64,000 bases of DNA from Megascapheus bottae (Eukaryota; Chordata; Mammalia; Rodentia; Geomyidae): contig JANJXV010000006.1 in assembly GCA_024803745.1 (NCBI GenBank), positions 43,315,001 to 43,379,000 of the forward strand, read 5' to 3'. The notes under the pieces are model-generated. The model saw nothing but the letters and a program-made list of their open reading frames with translations. It made no database searches and was not told the DNA's origin. This document shows, one piece after another, positions 39,169 through 52,192 of the stretch. Every line of letters starts with the position of its first letter. Position 1 is the first letter of the stretch. A program made the position numbers and the translations under genes.

Positions 39169-39326
39169 CTGAGGCTTCGGGAACGGGGGCGCATGGGCGT
39201 GTTTCTGCATCTGTTCTCAGCGGCAATGCTTTCCGTGGTACAAAAATGTTTTGACAAGAAGTGTAATTCATCCGGTGTAGGTTGGTATGGTAACTGATGC
39301 AACTTCTCCTGAGAGGAACAGGATGA
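39169..39326 (-). CDS. MAST4: MAST4 exon: start of DUF1908 region
   Basis: Encodes [20 protein letters not shown], then [20 protein letters not shown] and [13 protein letters not shown]. This is the conserved opening of the MAST DUF1908 domain plus an Arg/Ser-rich segment. The exon is 158 bp, starts in phase 0 and ends with two bases (AG) completed to Ser by the next exon. The donor GTGTGT is weaker than most in this gene. The acceptor follows a TTTGTTTTAG tract. Confidence 0.95.
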
Positions 39327-39759
39327 CTAAAACAAACCAAAACAAAGTTTTAAAGACTATATCCCAGAGAAATTCTAGTAGCAAATACAAGCTCAAACCT
39401 TGAGAGATTTTGTTTTATCATTTTACCATTTACCATTTATCATTTTGTTTCTATATAATAACTATAGATACTGCAGTCTAACTGAATGTCTGATGCTCTT
39501 TCTGAGAGGTCAATGGCTATTGTATATTTTATCTAATTTACTTATAAACATAATTTCTGTAAAGATAGTTTCCTCCATAGATAAAACCCAGGCCCAGAAA
39601 ATGGTTAGGTGACAGTCAAAGTCAAAGCAAGAAAGTGACCCCTGCACATTTACATCACAGATTGGCCCTTGAATATCCTGTTGTTCACAAGCAAACACTG
39701 TCATATTCATACAAATAGCATAAGTGATATGATGTAAGGTAAAAAGATAATGAAGCTGG

Positions 39760-39880
39760 GAATGGAAATGCATATTCAGGAGGCTGAGGCAGGAGGATTA
39801 TGACTTTGAGGCTAGCCTGGGTTACATGTGGATTTCTAAGCCAGTCTTGGTTACATGGCAATGATCTTATCTCAAAAAAA
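39760..39880 (+). mobile_element. B1-like monomer
   Basis: attcaggaggctgaggcagg, aggattatgactttgaggct, cctgggttacatg, ending in an A run; the tRNA-like tail is absent. Confidence 0.65.
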
Positions 39881-40039
39881 ATTGTAAGATCATGAGAAAT
39901 CCCCTAATAATGCTTATTGTCCTTACATAAATCTTCCCTCAGTCCAATCTTCACCAGAAATCTTTCCCAGAATTCTGGATTTTTTTTTTGTTGTTGTTCT
40001 TTTTCTTTTTCTGCCAAGACTATCATTAAGAAAATGTAG

Positions 40040-40135
40040 GGTGGGGTAACAATGTTCAAGAAGAATTGTACTCACTACCTTACATATGTAACTGTAACCC
40101 CTCTATACTCATCCTGACAATAAAATTACATTAAA
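40040..40135 (+). mobile_element. Old L1 3' end
   Basis: ttacatatgtaactgtaacc, cctctatactcatcctgaca and ataaaa resemble an old L1 3' UTR end; a second, similar tail occurs at 60590-60737. Confidence 0.6.
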
Positions 40136-40389
40136 CGAAACAAACTCAAAAAAATATCAGCTTTAGGGGGTGCGGTGGGTGGGGGAAAAATAACAGCTTC
40201 ACTACTGATGGGAAAGTTTTATTCCTTGGGTACAGATTTGATGTTTTGTTTTTGTAATTTTTTTACATCATTTCTTAAACTTAGAAAATGCTATTATTGG
40301 AAAGTGAACAGCTAAAGATTACTGCTTCCAATCAATCATAGATACAGAACTATAAATAGAGAAATTTGGAATTTGATCTTTTTTTTTCC

Positions 40390-40600
40390 TTTTGTCAGTA
40401 CTTGGACTTGAACTCAAAGCTTTGTGTTTGCTCAGTTTTCTTACTCACAGTTGACATCTATAATTTTAGTCATACCTGTAATCCAATTTTTGATATTTAA
40501 TTAAAGTTTTTTTTTTTGCCCTGGTTGACTTTAAGTGAGGAAGGTATAAGCTTTCCATGTTGCTAGGGTTATAAGTGTAAGCTGTTAGTGCTGGTTTGGT
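40390..40600 (-). mobile_element. B1-headed SINE, very degenerate
   Basis: Antisense order is recognisable (cagtacttggacttgaactc ... taattaaag ... ttgctagggttataagtgta), strongly diverged. Confidence 0.45.
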
Positions 40601-40755
40601 CTTAATGAGAGGTTAACTCTGTAAGCAATTTTCATAAAAGAAAACAAGAACTTTTTGAATAAATGGATGGAAACATGGCTAGCGTTAGCATAAGTTAAAA
40701 GATCTCACTCATGACAGTATCAGTTCTAGTAGACTTTTTTAAAACAACTGTCATT

Positions 40756-40980
40756 GGGGCTGAGAGTTTGGCCTAGTGGTAGAGTGCTTGCCTAGCATGC
40801 ACGAAGACTGGGGTTCGATTTCTCAGTATCACATACATAGAAAAAAGCTGGAAAAGGTGCTGAGGCTTAAGTGGTAGAGCTCTAGGCTTGAGAAAGTCCG
40901 AGAACAGTGTTCAAGCCCTGAGCTCAAGCCCAGGATTGGCAAAACAAACAAACAAACAAACAAACAAACAAATGAAAAGC
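40756..40980 (+). mobile_element. ID-headed dimeric SINE with target-site duplication
   Basis: ggggctgagagtttggccta ... gctgaggcttaagtggtaga ... caggattggcaaaacaaaca. The direct repeat actgtcatt occurs at 40747-40755 and 40981-40989. The tail has grown into (CAAA)n. Confidence 0.92.
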
Positions 40981-41362
40981 ACTGTCATTACTAAAATGCA
41001 CCCTTCATAAACACTAAAGCTTTGCAGTATTATAAAACTAGAACTTAATGCTTAGAACTTAAAAATAATCCCTATACATCAAAATTATAAAACACCTAAC
41101 TACATGCTGAGACAAAAAGGGATTTTCATAATGTAATTAGATTATTTTATAAACCATAAAAATGAGAACATAGCAAGAAGGACTTGATATAAAAAGGCAC
41201 AGTCATATACTTTTACTATAAAATAAAACCCACCAAAGTGAGTTCAAGAACTCAGGAAAGGAATGATAACATCAATCTTCTAAGGGGTAGAAAAGCAGTG
41301 GAGATAACACCAAAGACAGGGATATGAAAAAGACAAACCAAAAAACATAAGGCTGTAGGTGG

Positions 41363-41445
41363 AGGGCTGGCGAGACAGTTAGGTGGCCGAGTACTTGCCT
41401 AACACAAACAAAGCTGTGGGTTCTACCAAATCCTAAAAAAGAAAA
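41363..41445 (+). mobile_element. ID-like SINE monomer
   Basis: agggctggcgagacagttag ... gagtacttgcctaacacaaa ... tgtgggttctacc, A-rich end. Diverged. Confidence 0.45.
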
Positions 41446-41865
41446 TAAATCTATGCTGGTATCTCTCAGGTAAATCAATGACCATATTCCTGTATTCCAA
41501 GATTTCAAACCCCATAAACCAAGAAGTTTGTAAGTTTACAGCAACTGTTTTGGGTAGCAAAGCATCAATGGGAATCAATGGGAATATACTTTAAATATGT
41601 TCTTAATCTAGTGAATGTTGATTCAGGTTGCTGTAGAAACATTAATGCATTGGATTAAGTCGAGCTACTGTTGGTTATTATATATAATTACAGAGATCAT
41701 GTTACCCTTCTATAAATGAAAATTAATTCTAAGCATACCAATCTGAAAAGGTTTAGAAGTCAGTATGGACAGGCAAAGAATTTGCATGGGAAAGATATTT
41801 ACCAACCTCACAGATAAGTCCTTTGAGGGGACAGGAAAGAAGAGGAATTTTGATGGCATTTTTAA

Positions 41866-41945
41866 TAGTCTATCAATCTCAATCTATCTAGCCATCTCTC
41901 CATCCATCCATCTGTCTGTCTATCTACCTACTTACCTATCTAGTA
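41866..41945. repeat. (TCTA/TCCA)n tetranucleotide repeat
   Basis: Irregular ATCT/ATCC/CTAC units before an antisense SINE. Confidence 0.85.
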
Positions 41946-42125
41946 TGCAGGTATTAGGGCTTGACTTCAAGGTCTATGGCCAAAGCTCCACTTCTGGCTC
42001 TTTGCTGGTTATTTGGAGATAAGAGTCTCTTAGACTTTTCTCCCTGGGTTGGCTTTGATTGTCATCCTCAGATCTCCCAATTTGCTAGGATTATTGCAGT
42101 TGTGAGCTAATGGAGCCTAGCTAAT
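41943..42125 (-). mobile_element. B1-headed dimeric SINE
   Basis: Antisense: gccaaagctccacttctggc, ggttatttggagataagagt, then the head complement; 5' part lost to the tetranucleotide repeat. Confidence 0.75.
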
Positions 42126-42348
42126 CATTTTATTTATTAAACAAAGTAGAAATCTGATTTTCAAAATAGCTAAAGCATATATGACAAAAAGGTTAACATC
42201 TGATGAATCCAAGGAAGATGTAATAGCCTCATATACCTTACCGGGCCACTCAATGAAGAACTTGCCCTGGTTAGAAGATAAAGAATGTGCTCACCTGAGA
42301 CCTGGGAGTGAGTGTGTTAACTGTAACAGTCTAGGAATCCAGGAGTTT

Positions 42349-42425
42349 TGGGGGGGCGGGGACAGGGAGGGCGAGAGAGAGTGGGGGAGGGAAGGAGGGA
42401 GGGAGGGAGAGAGGGAGGGAAGGTG
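42349..42425. repeat. (GGGA/GAGA)n purine tract
   Basis: G-rich purine tract on plus, with several runs of three or more Gs. Confidence 0.9.
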
Positions 42426-42686
42426 ACGGGAGAACCCCAGCCAGGTTTAAACTAGAATTGAGAAAACAAGTAATTCTAGAATGTGCAGGGGGTAGTAGGG
42501 AGAGGTGCAGGCCAGCAAGATGACCTGGGGATGTCTTAAAACAGTCAAGTGCATCTAAACAGTGGATCATGTTAGACGATACATATACAGGGTCAGTTTC
42601 AGCAGAGAGGAAGGATCCATTGAAGAACTTGTAAGGCCAGGGAAGACAGCTGCCAGGATGTCATCCGGATGCAAGGAAGGAAGCTT

Positions 42687-42812
42687 GCTTCCTTCCTCCC
42701 TTCCTCCCTTCCTCCCTCCCTTCCTTCCTCCCTCCCTTCCTTCCTTCCTTCCTCCCTCCCTTCCTTCCTTCCTTCCTCCCTTCTCTCTTTCCTTCCTTCC
42801 TTTCTCCCTAGT
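42687..42812. repeat. (TTCC/TCCC)n pyrimidine tract
   Basis: About 125 bases of CT-only sequence, complementary in type to the GGGA tract 260 bases upstream. Confidence 0.93.
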
Positions 42813-44539
42813 AGCTGGAAATACACACATGGACCATGCCTGGCTCTAACATGCTTATTGAGGAGATGCCTCTGTTGGTGAAATGCCTCTGTTGCCATCT
42901 TGGAGTGAAATGCCGATTGTCTTGTGTGACCGCTGGTCATGACCATTCTCTTCTGTTGTTGGTAGAGTTTAAATTGTATCAATTTGTAGAAAATTTAGCA
43001 TTCTCATTTCTAATTTATGTACACTATGATGTGTGCAAGAGAAGAAAGATTTATATGTTTATAAATAAATTCAAGAGGAAATGGAGAAATAAAACATGAC
43101 TATATATCCACAAGTAAAACAAGCATCCTTGAAATGTTTAGAATAGTCTCAAGGATTAGCCTGGGAGTTTTCCAATCAACTAAGTCTTATTACTTCATAT
43201 TTTCCAAATGTAATGCCAGTAAGTCTTATTATCTAACTAGTTTGCATATGATTTTTGACTAAACCATAAATCAAATCCACTTTCAAAGAATGGAAGATTT
43301 ATATAATATAAACTATGCTGTTAGTAATTCTCAAGGCAATTAGAGTTCTAAGTACATTCTCTGAGTTATACTATCTTGCAAATAATCATTTCATTTCTCA
43401 AGATGACCACTTTGCAAAGGATAATGTTCATATGCATGCATGAGTTTCTCCTTGTTATTTCCTAAAAGTAATATAATTTAATAGTCATACCTCATATTTA
43501 TCAGTATATGTATTCACATTCCTATTCTTTCCCTCAGCAGAAAAATAATTTATCTGGTGAAAAAATATATAGAAGGATGTCTTTTTCTTACTGCTGCAAT
43601 TCCAAATTATTTATTTCAGGATTTAAAATTATGATCTGAATATCATCTTGGAGAAGTCCCACAAATTAATTTTAGCTCTAACATTTGACACTCAAAAGAA
43701 GTTGTGGTACTGAATATTCTCTATGAAGACTGATTAATTTCATATGATCAAATCTTTCCAATGTCAAAATGCAGCATTTTAAACACTAGGCTGTTTAGCA
43801 ATTTCTGTACTATCTAATGGGTAAAGAAATATTATTTCCATTTCTGTACAAACAGTTTTGGAGTCAGCTAGCAAAACAATTATCTATAAAATTTAAACTG
43901 TGCTTTCAGTGTGCTGATATTTTATTTGGGTATGTTCTATATTTTCCTTGAAAAATAGCTAAAGTACATTTTGTTTGGCTAATGGTTAATGATATCCTAA
44001 AAGTAATTCAGATTTGACTCAGGAAAGGAAAAAAACTGCAACTAATCAGTTTTCTGCAAATTTTGCAGTAATATTTAAATAACTAAGACACAAAGAAAGT
44101 GGGGAATGAAAGAAATAACATTTCTAGCTTTCACTTGTCATTTTATACACAATTAATATGGAGAAAAGATAACAGAAGTAGTAGCTACCATTACATATTA
44201 AGTCACTGTTTCTGGATTTTTTGTTTTGGCTTTGTTGTTGTTGTTTTGTTTTGTTTTGTTTTTTGGCTAGAAGTACAATTCAGGACACTTCATGATAAGT
44301 ACTTGGAAAGGCACTAGTTTAAAAATCCTTTAAAACCAACATAGTCAGATTTTATGTACTTACCTTTAAAAAATTCACATTAAAGATAATGAATGATAGA
44401 AACACAATGATATTGTACTCTTACTTTTCTTAACAAATAGGAGATTTCTGAATCAACCTATCATAAAGCCTAACTGGGAGCAATGCAAAGTGTTATAATG
44501 GGAATAAAATAATTTGACATCAGGAGGGTATTAAATCAG

Positions 44540-44660
44540 GAGAGGTAGCCTTGAGCTGAAGAGCTGAAGGACAGTGCCCAGGCCCAGGGGTAGGACAGTA
44601 GCCTCAAACTGAAGAGCTTGGGGATAGTGCCCAGGCCAGAGTTCAAGTCCCAAACAACAC
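44540..44660 (+). mobile_element. SINE tail modules in tandem
   Basis: Two copies of the shared tail: gtagccttgagctgaagagc ... cagtgcccaggcccag, and gtagcctcaaactgaagagc ... tagtgcccaggccagagttc. No head is present. Confidence 0.7.
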
Positions 44661-45691
44661 CAACAAACACTCCAAATGGGCAATAAATTCACATCCACAA
44701 CCAAATGGAATAATGGACAAGAAAAATGGAATAATGGACAGTAAAACACTAAGATTTTAACTTGGTTTTAGAGATGTCCCAGAAAACTCATATCCAATTA
44801 TTGCTGGGATCCTAGGAACAAATAATTGAAGGTTGTAGTGATACACTTGTGGATTATCTACTGAGTTCCATGTCAACTCAAGGATTATCCAGTGACTGAG
44901 TCTCTGCTTAGCCCACCGCTGCAGGCTATGGAAAGCACAATAGATGGATATTCCTAAATAATCAGCCACAAAATTTTACAGAAAGAAGGAAATGAATTAA
45001 AAGGGCTCTCTAGACATAAGTCCACATTCATGGCTCACACAAGAATATCCAAACCATCTTGTTATATATTTACTGAACACCTCCGGGCCTTTCTAAATGT
45101 CTATTTGGGGTGTAAGGCCCTTTGGATACAGACAATCCACAAAAACCACACTAACTTAAACTAAAGCTTCTTGTATCTAATCTACTGGATTCTGTACAGA
45201 AATAGCTAGACTTCTTATTGCAATATTATTGTTTAGGGGCAAGAGTCTCTTCTTCCTCTATTCTATTTCCATGATTCAATCTTGTCTCTATTTATCTGAA
45301 CCTTTTACTAAGTGACTTTATGACTCTCCTTAAAATAGCAAGATAGAAGCCTTGCCATTTTTTGTTTGGTTTTCTAGTGCACATTGAGAGACAGGATACA
45401 AAACAAACTTCTATACCACAGAAAACAAGGTCAGATCCAGAGAAATTTAATGGCATTTTCAGTATTAATATCCCCAACTTGACACTGAAGCATGAAAACC
45501 AGACTGTGTTTTTCCTTAAAAACTATAACAAAACTGGCATTAAAACAAAAGTCGGTGGTTGTCTCTAAACTTCTTGGGCCTTACAATTTATGTGTCACAA
45601 TTCGGAAGCTTACAATGACACCAAATCCTTTTCATGTTTGTTAGGCCATCGTTTGGCAAGTCACACATTCAGAGTGGAATTCATCTTCTTA

Positions 45692-45859
<168 letters not shown>

Positions 45860-46310
45860 CTAGCTTAGGGCAACTCTGAAGTACTGTTATGAGGGAACTC
45901 CAAAAAAAAAAGGAATATTTTTAGTCAAACAAACGACACAAACATTGTCTGTGAGGTTGTGGAAATGTTCAGCCAGGGTCAGGGTAAACAAACATTATAC
46001 AGCAGGTTGACTTTTATTTAAACTGAATCAATACACCCAAACAAGAGGAAAGTGAATGGGTTGATCCATAGTATTGATCTCTCACTAATACAATTTGACA
46101 AAATGAATACCAGGGATAATTACAATGGTCAGACTCAGGAAATTCAAAGGCATACAAACAGAAAGGAAGGAATGGGGGGAACATTCTCAACTAGGAAGTG
46201 ATAACCCGAACCAACCATCTTTATAAGGGCCTTAATTCTAGCATAGTTTGAGAGCCTATGGGAAGTCAGGACAGCTGAAGAATTTCAGGGTGTCCTTCAG
46301 TCTTTGCACT

Positions 46311-46370
46311 TTGTATTTTCAAGGGAGAAGTTCCACTCTTTTGTATTTTCAAGGGAGAAGTTCCACTCTC
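46311..46370. repeat. 30-bp tandem duplication
   Basis: Two head-to-tail copies (46311-46340 and 46341-46370), starting ttgtattttcaagggagaag, identical but for the last base. Confidence 0.95.
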
Positions 46371-48252
46371 CAAGAAGGAAGCTCAGGGCTCATGGCTGGT
46401 TCACATTTTTAAGTGGCAAGTAGCCTTAGCACTAAAAAAGTGATTGTCTTTGAGCTCAGACTCCGAAGAGTTATTGCTTTTGACATGAACAGGCTTCCTT
46501 CATAAAGTGTTGGAGCAAAGGTCACCTGAAGAATTTTGGAGCACGCACCCCATTTCTGGACAATGACCATAAGGGCAGAAGGAAAAAAGTATCCACAAAT
46601 AATAGAAGCAAATACAAAGTATAAAATCATCTGCTCCAGTATTAGAAGGAAGGCTGTCAGGAGTCTTAAACAGAATTGCTTTTGTTCTTAACAGTGGTTA
46701 TGAATCAGGGTCATTACATGGGTCTAGAATGGGTTAGTTCAGTAGCAGAAGCAATACTGCTTCTTCTAAGGCAAGTAAAAAACAGAAAGCATCCCAGACT
46801 ATGCCTTAAAAATCATAAAGAATTGTGAAAACAAACACACGCAAATTTACCAAGGGGAAAAATAGGAAAAAACACCTGAGGAGCATTATTGTGTTTGTAG
46901 AAAGTTCATCAACTTTCTATGATTCATAATTATATTACTTAACAGAGGAAGAGACAAATGTTACCAAAGACACACTCACAGTATGTTGAAATCAAGGAAT
47001 TCTACAACACTGAACTTGAACTGGAGAAATCACAATTCAATGCTGATGTAAAATCAACTGACAATTTAGCCTGCTGCACAAGGAAAAAATATTACCATAA
47101 ACTATCATGGGTGCTACTCCACTAAATGTGAATGGTCTACAAAGACAAAATGGAGAAAACCAAGTGGACAAATCATGAAACTACTACAATGTTAAGATTT
47201 TAACAAAAGTTACCTGTCATTTCTGTGACCATGATTGGAGTACAATTGAATCAAGTATGTTAAAAAAAAAAAAAGAAGAAGCAAAATAAGATGCTTGAAA
47301 ATATATCAGAGTAAAGGAACTAGGACAACTAAATTATATGTTGCTTAAAAATGTTATTAAAGAACTGAAAATAGTAAATATTTTAAAAAAGAAAATAATT
47401 ATAACATTCATATAGATATCTAACTATCAATTAAGTGGACACAGGTTGATCCTATTTTATTTGACTATGTAAAGTCTTTTAAATTAATGGCTCTATTTTA
47501 TAGTTTAAATACTAAAGGATATGATTTTGAAAGAATTGTTCGGTCCATTTGATAACAATTATCAGAAACTAGTCTCTGGAAAGAAGGGTGAGAGACACAA
47601 ATTTTCCTTCCTACCATGATTTTGTTTTGTGATTCATCAATTCTCCTTTCCCTCAGGTATCAATGAACATATCTTAGATGGATAAACAATTCCAAGAGGA
47701 GATATGTTCTTACTAGTTCTGGAGCATAAATTATATTTTCTTAGTCCAGAAAACATACAACTAGAACAATGTTTAAACGAAAGTGTGCTCAGTACTCTGT
47801 ACAGCCATCAATCAGATATAATTTACATCTCATAAAGTTCTCTAAGTTGTCTGTGTCTACTCAAATGGAACAAAAGGATCATTGCATTTTCACTACCATG
47901 ACAACGGCACACCAGAAGTTACTATATACTCTAGATGCAGTACTTAAGAGAGAATATGCACCTTTTCCAAGAAAGCTATCACCCAAGTGCAATTTACATT
48001 CTACTAACACTGTTACCTTTTCTGTGCAGTAGCTATCAAAAAAATAGATGAAGGCAAGACCACATTCTTAAGCAACAGGCTTTTTTGAAAAAAGAGTTGA
48101 TTTGTTGTGGGAAGAAATCTTAATGCCACATTAAGTGAAAAAGGGGAGGGGGACCATCTGAATAAAACAGAGGACACAAAAAGATTGGCAAAAAAACCAA
48201 AGCAAAACAAGGAAAAACCCCATGATTTCAGTTCACAGAAATTCAGAATATT

Positions 48253-48390
48253 GGGGCTAGGAGTGTGGCCTAGTGGTAGAGTGCATGCACGAAACCCTCA
48301 GTATCTCATGCACAGAAAAAGCCAGAAGTGGTGTTGTGGCTCAAGGGCCCAGGCCCTGAGTTCAAATCCCAGGACTGGCTGGAAAATAAT
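48253..48390 (+). mobile_element. ID-headed dimeric SINE, internally deleted
   Basis: ggggctaggagtgtggccta, then a shortened first module and tail (gtgttgtggctcaagggccc, gagttcaaatcccaggactg). Confidence 0.8.
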
Positions 48391-49107
48391 TCACAATATT
48401 AGGTATACCACAAAAAAAGAATGCAAAAATCTCCTATTAATCTATTTAACCAAATGATGTGGAAGCAAGTTTTCCTTTCCCTAATTGTTATGGTCACCTA
48501 GAAAGATACTTACATTTAGTAGATGTACTTTAGTAGTAGTAGTACTTTAGTAGATGTTAGAACAAATTGAACTCTGTTTATATAATGTAAGCAACAAAAA
48601 TCTCCTCCAGAAAGAATTCCAAAAAATTAACTAGGAAGTTGCCTTGGACACAAATGCTTGGACTTTAATTGAGCAGACACATATGCTCAAATAATTTGCC
48701 TGTGGAAATATAGTCAGAGTTTTAACTTGACAAATAACAGATAGGCAATTAAGAATGACCTATGGCATTTATTCAAGGACGCTTGATTTCCAAAGAAGGT
48801 GAAAGCAACTTGTCATGTGTGAACCTCTACAACTTCTGGAAAAAGCAGGTTATTATCCCCATCTCAACTACCAGGGAAAAAGATGTTCATCCACACTTAG
48901 ACACAATGTGTAAATCAACACAGGTTGACTATCCTTCATTCAAAATTCTTGGGACCAGAGAGTTTCAGATTCTGGAATGCCTTGTCTTTTGAAATATCTG
49001 CACAGACTTTGTTGATTAAGCATCTCAAATTCAAAGTTTGAAACATTTTAAATGCCATCCTGCTACCTCAAAGTGTCAATGAACTTAAAAATGTTTCAGA
49101 TTTTCAG

Positions 49108-49345
49108 CCAGGCATTGGTGGCTCACTCCAGTAATCCTAGCTACTCAGGAGGCTGAGATCTAAGGATCGAAGTTCAAAACCAGCCTTGGGGGGAAAAGGA
49201 ATAGCCCATTAGACTCTTGCCCCAATTAATCAGAAAAAAAGCCTGAAGTAGAGGTGTAGAACTCAAGTGGTAGAATATTAATTAGGATACAGTGAAAAGG
49301 CTAAAGGAGTGCCCTCGTCCTGATTTCAAACCCCAGGACCAGCAT
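49108..49345 (+). mobile_element. B1-headed dimeric SINE
   Basis: gccaggcattggtggctcac, tactcaggaggctgagatct, tail aactcaagtggtagaatatt ... aaaccccaggaccagc, then a TG/CG repeat in place of poly-A. Confidence 0.85.
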
Positions 49346-49398
49346 GTGTGTGTGTGCACGTGCACGTGTGCGCGCGCACACACACATATACACACACA
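49344..49398. repeat. Alternating purine-pyrimidine tract (TG/CG/CA)
   Basis: TG units, then gcacgtgcacgtgtgcgcgc, then CA units; nearly unbroken alternation over about 55 bases. Confidence 0.92.
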
Positions 49399-49489
49399 AA
49401 GTTTCAGATATTAAAGTATTCTGAATTTTTCATTTTTAGATAAAGGATGTTTAAACAAACAGGCTAAAAAATAATTACCAATGTAAAAA

Positions 49490-49725
49490 AGCCAAGCACT
49501 AGTGTCTCATGGCCAGTAATTCTAGCTACTCAGGAGGTTGAGATCTGAAAACCATGGTTCAAAGCTAGCTTAGGCTGGAAAGTCTGCAAGACTCATCTCC
49601 AATTAGCTAATGAAAATCCAAAAACAAAGCTTTATAGTGATAGAGTGTTAACCTTGACCTAAAAAGTTCAGGGACAGCATCTGGAGTTCAAGTTCCAGCA
49701 TCAGTACAAAACAATAACAAAAACA
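49490..49725 (+). mobile_element. B1-headed dimeric SINE, diverged
   Basis: gccaagcactagtgtctcat, ctcaggaggttgagatctga, tail ttgacctaaaaagttcaggg ... ggagttcaagttccagcatc, A-rich end. Confidence 0.82.
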
Positions 49726-49840
49726 AACAAAAAATTTACCAATGTGAAAATAATTCTATGCTCCTGACAAAATCTCTAAAATTGGTGCTTTCTCTCCCCA
49801 CCCCATTTTAACTTGACATTTAAAAAATTAATTTGCTGAT

Positions 49841-49990
49841 GGGGAACGGGGAAAACAAGATGAGGGGTGGGGGAAGGGGGAAGGGAAATGGGGACCATGA
49901 CATGTGAAAGGGTATCCATGTGTGGGAATTAAGGCACCATTTATCTGGCAAATATCATGTAACCCTTCTATTAATTACAATAAAAAATAT
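49841..49990 (+). mobile_element. Very short L1 insertion (3' UTR only) with perfect target-site duplication
   Basis: 150 bases matching the last part of the L1 copies at 6531 and 24447, from the G-rich tract to ttaattacaataaaa. Flanking 23-bp direct repeats at 49818-49840 and 49991-50013 are identical. Confidence 0.96.
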
Positions 49991-52192
49991 ATTTAAAAAA
50001 TTAATTTGCTGATTTTATCCTTGCATCTGTATTAGAAAATATGGAAAGCAAATCATACCATACATTCTGTAATTGGATTATTACATTACAGGGATGTCTA
50101 CTTGGGGAGTATTATCACATTGCAAATTATGAGTAGGAAAGACTAATAAGCCTGACCTTTATCTCTTCATGCAGAATAATTGAAAAGAGAGCATATGTCC
50201 TCTATTGGACTACCTTCAAAACACAATAAACTGGCATTACTTTTTAGGTCTAGGAGTCTATGGCAAATAGAAGGTAATAGAGCCCCTCAGATAAAATCAC
50301 CATGTTTTCCAAATGAAAGGGGTATCTTTAAAATGGAAAAAAAAAAACATTCCCAGGTGAATGCTTAATACAAAATGAATGCCTATTTGAATTTTCATGA
50401 GGAACACGGGGTTCCATCGGCTTCTTACTAAGAAGATGATCATTGATGTCCTAATCTACACTAATACTTCTTGAAGAGTGTGGAGGGAGTTCAAGCTGGA
50501 AGTTCACGTGAAATAAAACATAGGTCTAATGTGATAATCTCCTGTCACACTGTATGGTTTATTCATCAAAAATTAACATACTTGGGTGCAAGTGTAATTG
50601 TTTTTTGTATTGCATAGATACCAGATTCATATGGTCTTTCACTCTTCCACTTAATTATTAGATTCTCTTCATTCTTAAAAAATAATGATTTCTGTCATAT
50701 TTTAATGTAAGCTGTATGTAATGAGATTTGCATTTTTCCTTATTACTAAAGGTAATTCGATGCATTTCTCCCATTTTCAGAGATATAGTTTGAAAACTAC
50801 ATAGGGCAATTATTTACCACTTTTTATTAGATATCTCTGCTTGGATCATTGCACAATCACAAATTTAATACAGACTTTCTGAAACCATTTTGATTTTTTC
50901 TCTCTCTCTAGAGTTCTTACAATGAAGAACTGAAAAGAATAAAAGTCAGGAAAACACAGGGAAGATAGACATGTGGGTCTCAAATGGAGAAATGTCCTTA
51001 ATTACTCTGTACCCTTTCCCTAGTGGGATCCACAAAGATATTGAGTGTAGGATGTGACACGACTAAAGCAATAGAAGAACAAACATTTCCTTTTGGCTCT
51101 GGACTTACTATAGAATCTTAAGTCTACAGAATTTTGAAAATGCCACAAACATATTCTTTCCTCTGGATTTCATACTATAAAACACATCACTTGCTGACAA
51201 ATAGCAGTGTACACACTGGAAGTTTTGCTGGCTAGCAATGTGTCTAAGAGCAAATCAACTACTTACGCACTTTCATTAATGGGCTATTCTAGCCCATTTC
51301 AGGAAATAGTCAGGTCTCTAAGGAACTTTTGGTAAGTATTTAGGACATTCAAGCCACAAACCAAATTTATCCAGAATATCTAGAGATCTGACTGAGGGAC
51401 AGTTTGCTTTTGCTTTTCCTGGGCAGAGGGAACAAGGCGTATGTGTGGGAGGGGTCAAAGTTAAATCTGACAGGAAAAAAAGTAGGCTGGTTCCACATTC
51501 ACAATTCAGACAAGATGGCTGAGTGCTACTCCTCTAACTTGGCTAGTCCACAGGAGAAAGGATTGGGATGAGATCCAGCTGTGCAACAACAATCCTTTCT
51601 CTTGACTCAGTGCCCCAGAGTAGATATGTAGATCTTTAGTATGAATAAAATTTGGTGCCCAATTCTAAGTAGGATAGAAAGAGGCAATGCAACATATCTT
51701 ACAGTCTACAATACACTGTATAGTCTATGCATGGCTTTTTCTCAGAGGCATTACTGAATTGGGAACTTGATGCTCCTAAATAGAGGGCTATTTCATATTC
51801 CAGAAGGAAGTCATTTCTACAAAGCATATCTAAACAATAATAACAAAAATCATATTAGAATACAGTTGAATAATTTCTGTATAATAGAAGCTCAGATAAC
51901 TCAGTAAAAGCTGTTGACCATTACCATCACACAAGATATACATTGGCAATGGGAGAAAATACGAAGAGATAATTTCTCACCCTTATTGGGAGCTCACCAT
52001 CTACTGAAGGACAAGAGGGACTTATAATTCTACTACAGGGCAGAAGTCATTATATAAACTGTTGAAGCAAAGGTGTTATAGCAAAGTCCTTCAGCTGGAG
52101 AAGACTTAGGCAGAGGCAAGAAGAAAGGGTAGGGACAGGAAGAAGGTGAGGAAATGGGATTCACCATTATTCTACTCGCAAGAAATCCTTAC

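Noticed and set aside
42562..42982. Open frames of Leu/Pro/Ser or Arg/Glu/Gly/Lys repeats
   Set aside because: Produced by the CT-only / GA-only tract; no stop can occur in several frames of such sequence.
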